A DNA stretch of 32,643 nucleotides from Mucilaginibacter psychrotolerans (GTDB lineage: Bacteria; Bacteroidota; Bacteroidia; Sphingobacteriales; Sphingobacteriaceae): the NCBI RefSeq assembly GCF_004519315.1, contig NZ_SOZE01000050.1, positions 1 to 32,643 of the forward strand. Direction: 5' to 3'. Below are positions 31,203-32,643 of the stretch, in pieces. The position numbers and the translations under genes are program-made. The notes below the pieces were generated by a model that did no database searches, was not told the DNA's origin, and saw only the letters and a list, made by a program, of their open reading frames with translations. How positions within the stretch are numbered: position 1 is the stretch's first letter; each line of letters begins with the position of its first letter.

Positions 31203-31544
31203 TCAAACAATTTTTAAATGGCGATCAGCAATTCTATTGTACTCGTTTAAAAGCGTCATATATTTATTTCTCCAAAAATTTCCTTCTTCGCCTAACAGCT
31301 GCTTGTGTTTTGGCTGGTTGATGATGTTAAAGTCATCACTGGAGAACATCTCGGGAAATTGCTGTGAGAAATCATGGCGTATGATACAGCCGATGCGAAA
31401 AACAATATCCTTTTTGATTTTCTCATGAGTGAACCAATTATATAACGTCCGACGGTTAACATTCATAGATTTGGCGAGGTCGCTTATGTTATAATCATTC
31501 TTTCTTAGCGTGTATTCTATAATCTTTCCATGGTGCTTATCCAT
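31203..31544 (-). CDS. small HTH protein, copy 3 of 3
   Basis: 113 residues, the most diverged and shortest copy: MDKHHGKIIEYTLRKNDYNISDLAKSMNVNRRTLYNWFTHEK, then IIRHDFSQQFPEMFSSDDF, and the C-terminal WRNKYMTLLNEYNRIADRHLK. The variable Ser/Ala linker is shortened. The N-V-N-R-R-x-x-Y-N-x-F recognition helix is kept in all three copies, so they may read similar sites. The gene opens at 31544 with no alternative start nearby. Target unknown. Confidence 0.85.
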   Translation of the reverse strand: MDKHHGKIIEYTLRKNDYNISDLAKSMNVNRRTLYNWFTHEKIKKDIVFRIGCIIRHDFSQQFPEMFSSDDFNIINQPKHKQLLGEEGNFWRNKYMTLLNEYNRIADRHLKIV

Positions 31545-31848
31545 ATTAACCCTTTAGTTCTTTATGTTTTCTACCAGTAAAATTATTAAATATGCACGAA
31601 ATAAAATTGCTTGTGATTTATGTTGTACGCCTGTATACATAATTTGTCCAAAATCGTTGCTAATTGTCAGTCGCGGATATCATAGCTAAAATTAACTTAA
31701 AAAGTGCTTATTGGCTTAACTTATACGGGTTATTCGGACTAATAATCGTTTTTTCCTGTTTTTTACCCTTTGTTTGATAAATTTTTTATTTTATTTGGTA
31801 ACAATCGTTGGCGTTAAAACGTATAAAACTGTACCTATATTCAATTAG
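31545..31848. other. 304-nt divergent intergenic region
   Basis: A/T-rich gap between HTH copy 3 (minus) and a small gene (plus), so both promoters are here. Only near matches to TAnnTTTG are seen (TTTATTTG before 31800 on plus). No repeats or small frames stand out. Confidence 0.35.
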
Positions 31849-32085
31849 ATGAAAAGATTAATCGTAGCTTTAAAAGCCTTCAGCGCTATCATGATGAACA
31901 AAGATGTAAGCTTAACCCTTAGGTACGGAAAAAAAGCGCAGTTAAACTTTGAAAAAGGCTGTTTCGCTGAGGCTTCAGATTTCTTAAACACATTGAAAAA
32001 ACGTGATAATTTCCCTGATCACATACTCAATCAATACAAAGAAGTACTAACCGATTACAATTATAAAACTTACACGAATAATTGA
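31849..32085 (+). CDS. small charged protein of unknown function
   Basis: 78 residues, basic and helical, no signal peptide: MKRLIVALKAFSAIMMNKD, then a TPR-like helix pair LRYGKKAQLNFEKGCFAEASDFLNTLKKRDNFPDHILNQYKEVL, which resembles a single tetratricopeptide-type repeat (A at the turn, F at the second helix). It is divergent from HTH copy 3. No closer assignment is possible. Confidence 0.6.
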   Translation: MKRLIVALKAFSAIMMNKDVSLTLRYGKKAQLNFEKGCFAEASDFLNTLKKRDNFPDHILNQYKEVLTDYNYKTYTNN

Positions 32086-32343
32086 TCGCGTTGCATTACG
32101 CGGTTATTTAAACGAGACATAACATGTACTTTTTTAACTTCTAACAACGCCATTAATTTGAAAAATCAGTATTGCTAGCTCGTTTTTTTCTAGTGTTAAC
32201 AATCACGTCTCTAATCTGACATTAGCAATTGTATCAATGTGCCGTAAACCCAACCGCCGTTATACATTTTAAGGGCAGTTTAATCAATCTGCTAAAGCCC
32301 GGTTGTATTTAAAATACCTTAGTGTAAATTAAATCAACCCGCT

Positions 32344-32643
32344 ATGAAAATCAGTTACGCCACCTTTTACACAATTTTAATTGGCTGTTTACTTTCAGCT
32401 TGTACAAAGGAAAAGGCCTTGTTATCGCCGTCATAGGCTGAAATTAGTACCGACAACAAAACTTTATTAACAACCGGCGCTGTAACACCGCTCACCGTAA
32501 CCACAGTTGCAGGCAAAGTAAGGGATCAAGGAGAAAAGTTGGGGGGAAGAAAAGATTAAGCATAGATTTTAGCAAGTCTGAAGAGGAAAAAGGTAGTATC
32601 TCTAACGCCTCTTGAAGTAGCCCTGAAAGCCTTGATTTTTGCG
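32344..32643 (+). pseudogene. decayed NHL-type lipoprotein, cut by the window edge
   Basis: An ATG at 32344 opens a lipoprotein signal (about 19 residues ending L-L-S-A-C, then TKEKA). A TAG at 32434-32436 breaks the frame after 30 codons. The same frame then gives AEISTDNKTLLTTGAVTPLTVTTVAGKV, the TxAG start of the first NHL blade as in the intact gene at 27972. More stops follow (32558 onward). The last codons, LEVALKALIFA, recall a shrunken PxGVALDxxGNxFVA blade. Several lesions mean a true pseudogene rather than one sequencing error; the rest lies outside the window. Confidence 0.6.

Noticed and set aside
1..32643. tRNA, rRNA, transposase, integrase or phage genes
   Set aside because: None was seen on either strand by motif reading; a covariance-model tRNA scan was not possible here.

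Overview
The window looks like the chromosome of a Bacteroidetes bacterium, most likely family Sphingobacteriaceae (Mucilaginibacter/Pedobacter type). The signs are promoter boxes of the form TAnnTTTG, many lipoproteins with short signal peptides ending in Ser/Gly-Cys followed by Lys, no obvious Shine-Dalgarno sequences, a GlmU-like protein of the Bacteroidetes type, futalosine-pathway menaquinone synthesis (mqnC), and many intergenic inverted repeats. I see no tRNA, rRNA, CRISPR array, transposase, integrase or phage gene.

Layout. 1-3.6 kb: a repeat-like intergenic region, then two tandem paralogous parallel beta-helix lipoproteins. 3.7-9.3 kb: housekeeping genes on the plus strand (rpmE2, GlmU-like, tpiA, prmA), then a minus-strand pair made of an Rrf2-type regulator and an NAD(P)-binding oxidoreductase, and a two-domain universal stress protein. 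9.7-10.97 kb: 1.2 kb without an intact gene, packed with nested inverted repeats, GC-rich direct repeats and a 3' remnant of a second universal stress protein gene. 11-15.3 kb: XRE regulator, GNAT-fold protein, a very acidic 61-residue protein, scpB, a small unknown protein and mqnC, with repeat-rich spacers. 15.4-18.8 kb: a gene broken by a stop codon, a two-TM protein, a ModF/PhrA-like double ATPase and two tiny membrane proteins. 18.9-19.03 kb: a candidate small RNA with its own promoter and terminator.

19-32.6 kb reads as an accessory envelope/surface region. Two related TIM-barrel lipoproteins flank a flippase and a polysaccharide pyruvyl-transferase-like gene. Next come two stand-alone response-regulator receivers, NHL-type lipoproteins (one whole, one with an apparent frameshift in its signal peptide, one decayed at the right edge), a small OmpA-like protein, an all-helical unknown, and three paralogous small HTH proteins. 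A plausible but unproven reading is that the flippase/pyruvyl-transferase pair builds a surface glycan, the barrel lipoproteins act on it, and the receivers and HTH proteins regulate the region.

The strongest new-looking signals are: (i) a 19-bp palindrome TGTAA-N9-TTACA placed identically ahead of the Rrf2 regulator gene and ahead of its neighbouring oxidoreductase gene; (ii) the candidate small RNA at 18960-19028; (iii) the one-base signal-peptide frameshift in an A5 run at 26467-26471; (iv) the paired barrel lipoproteins with Asn-Asp where clan GH-A enzymes carry Asn-Glu; (v) the HTH family triplet; (vi) the nested cruciform-type repeat at 10074-10168.
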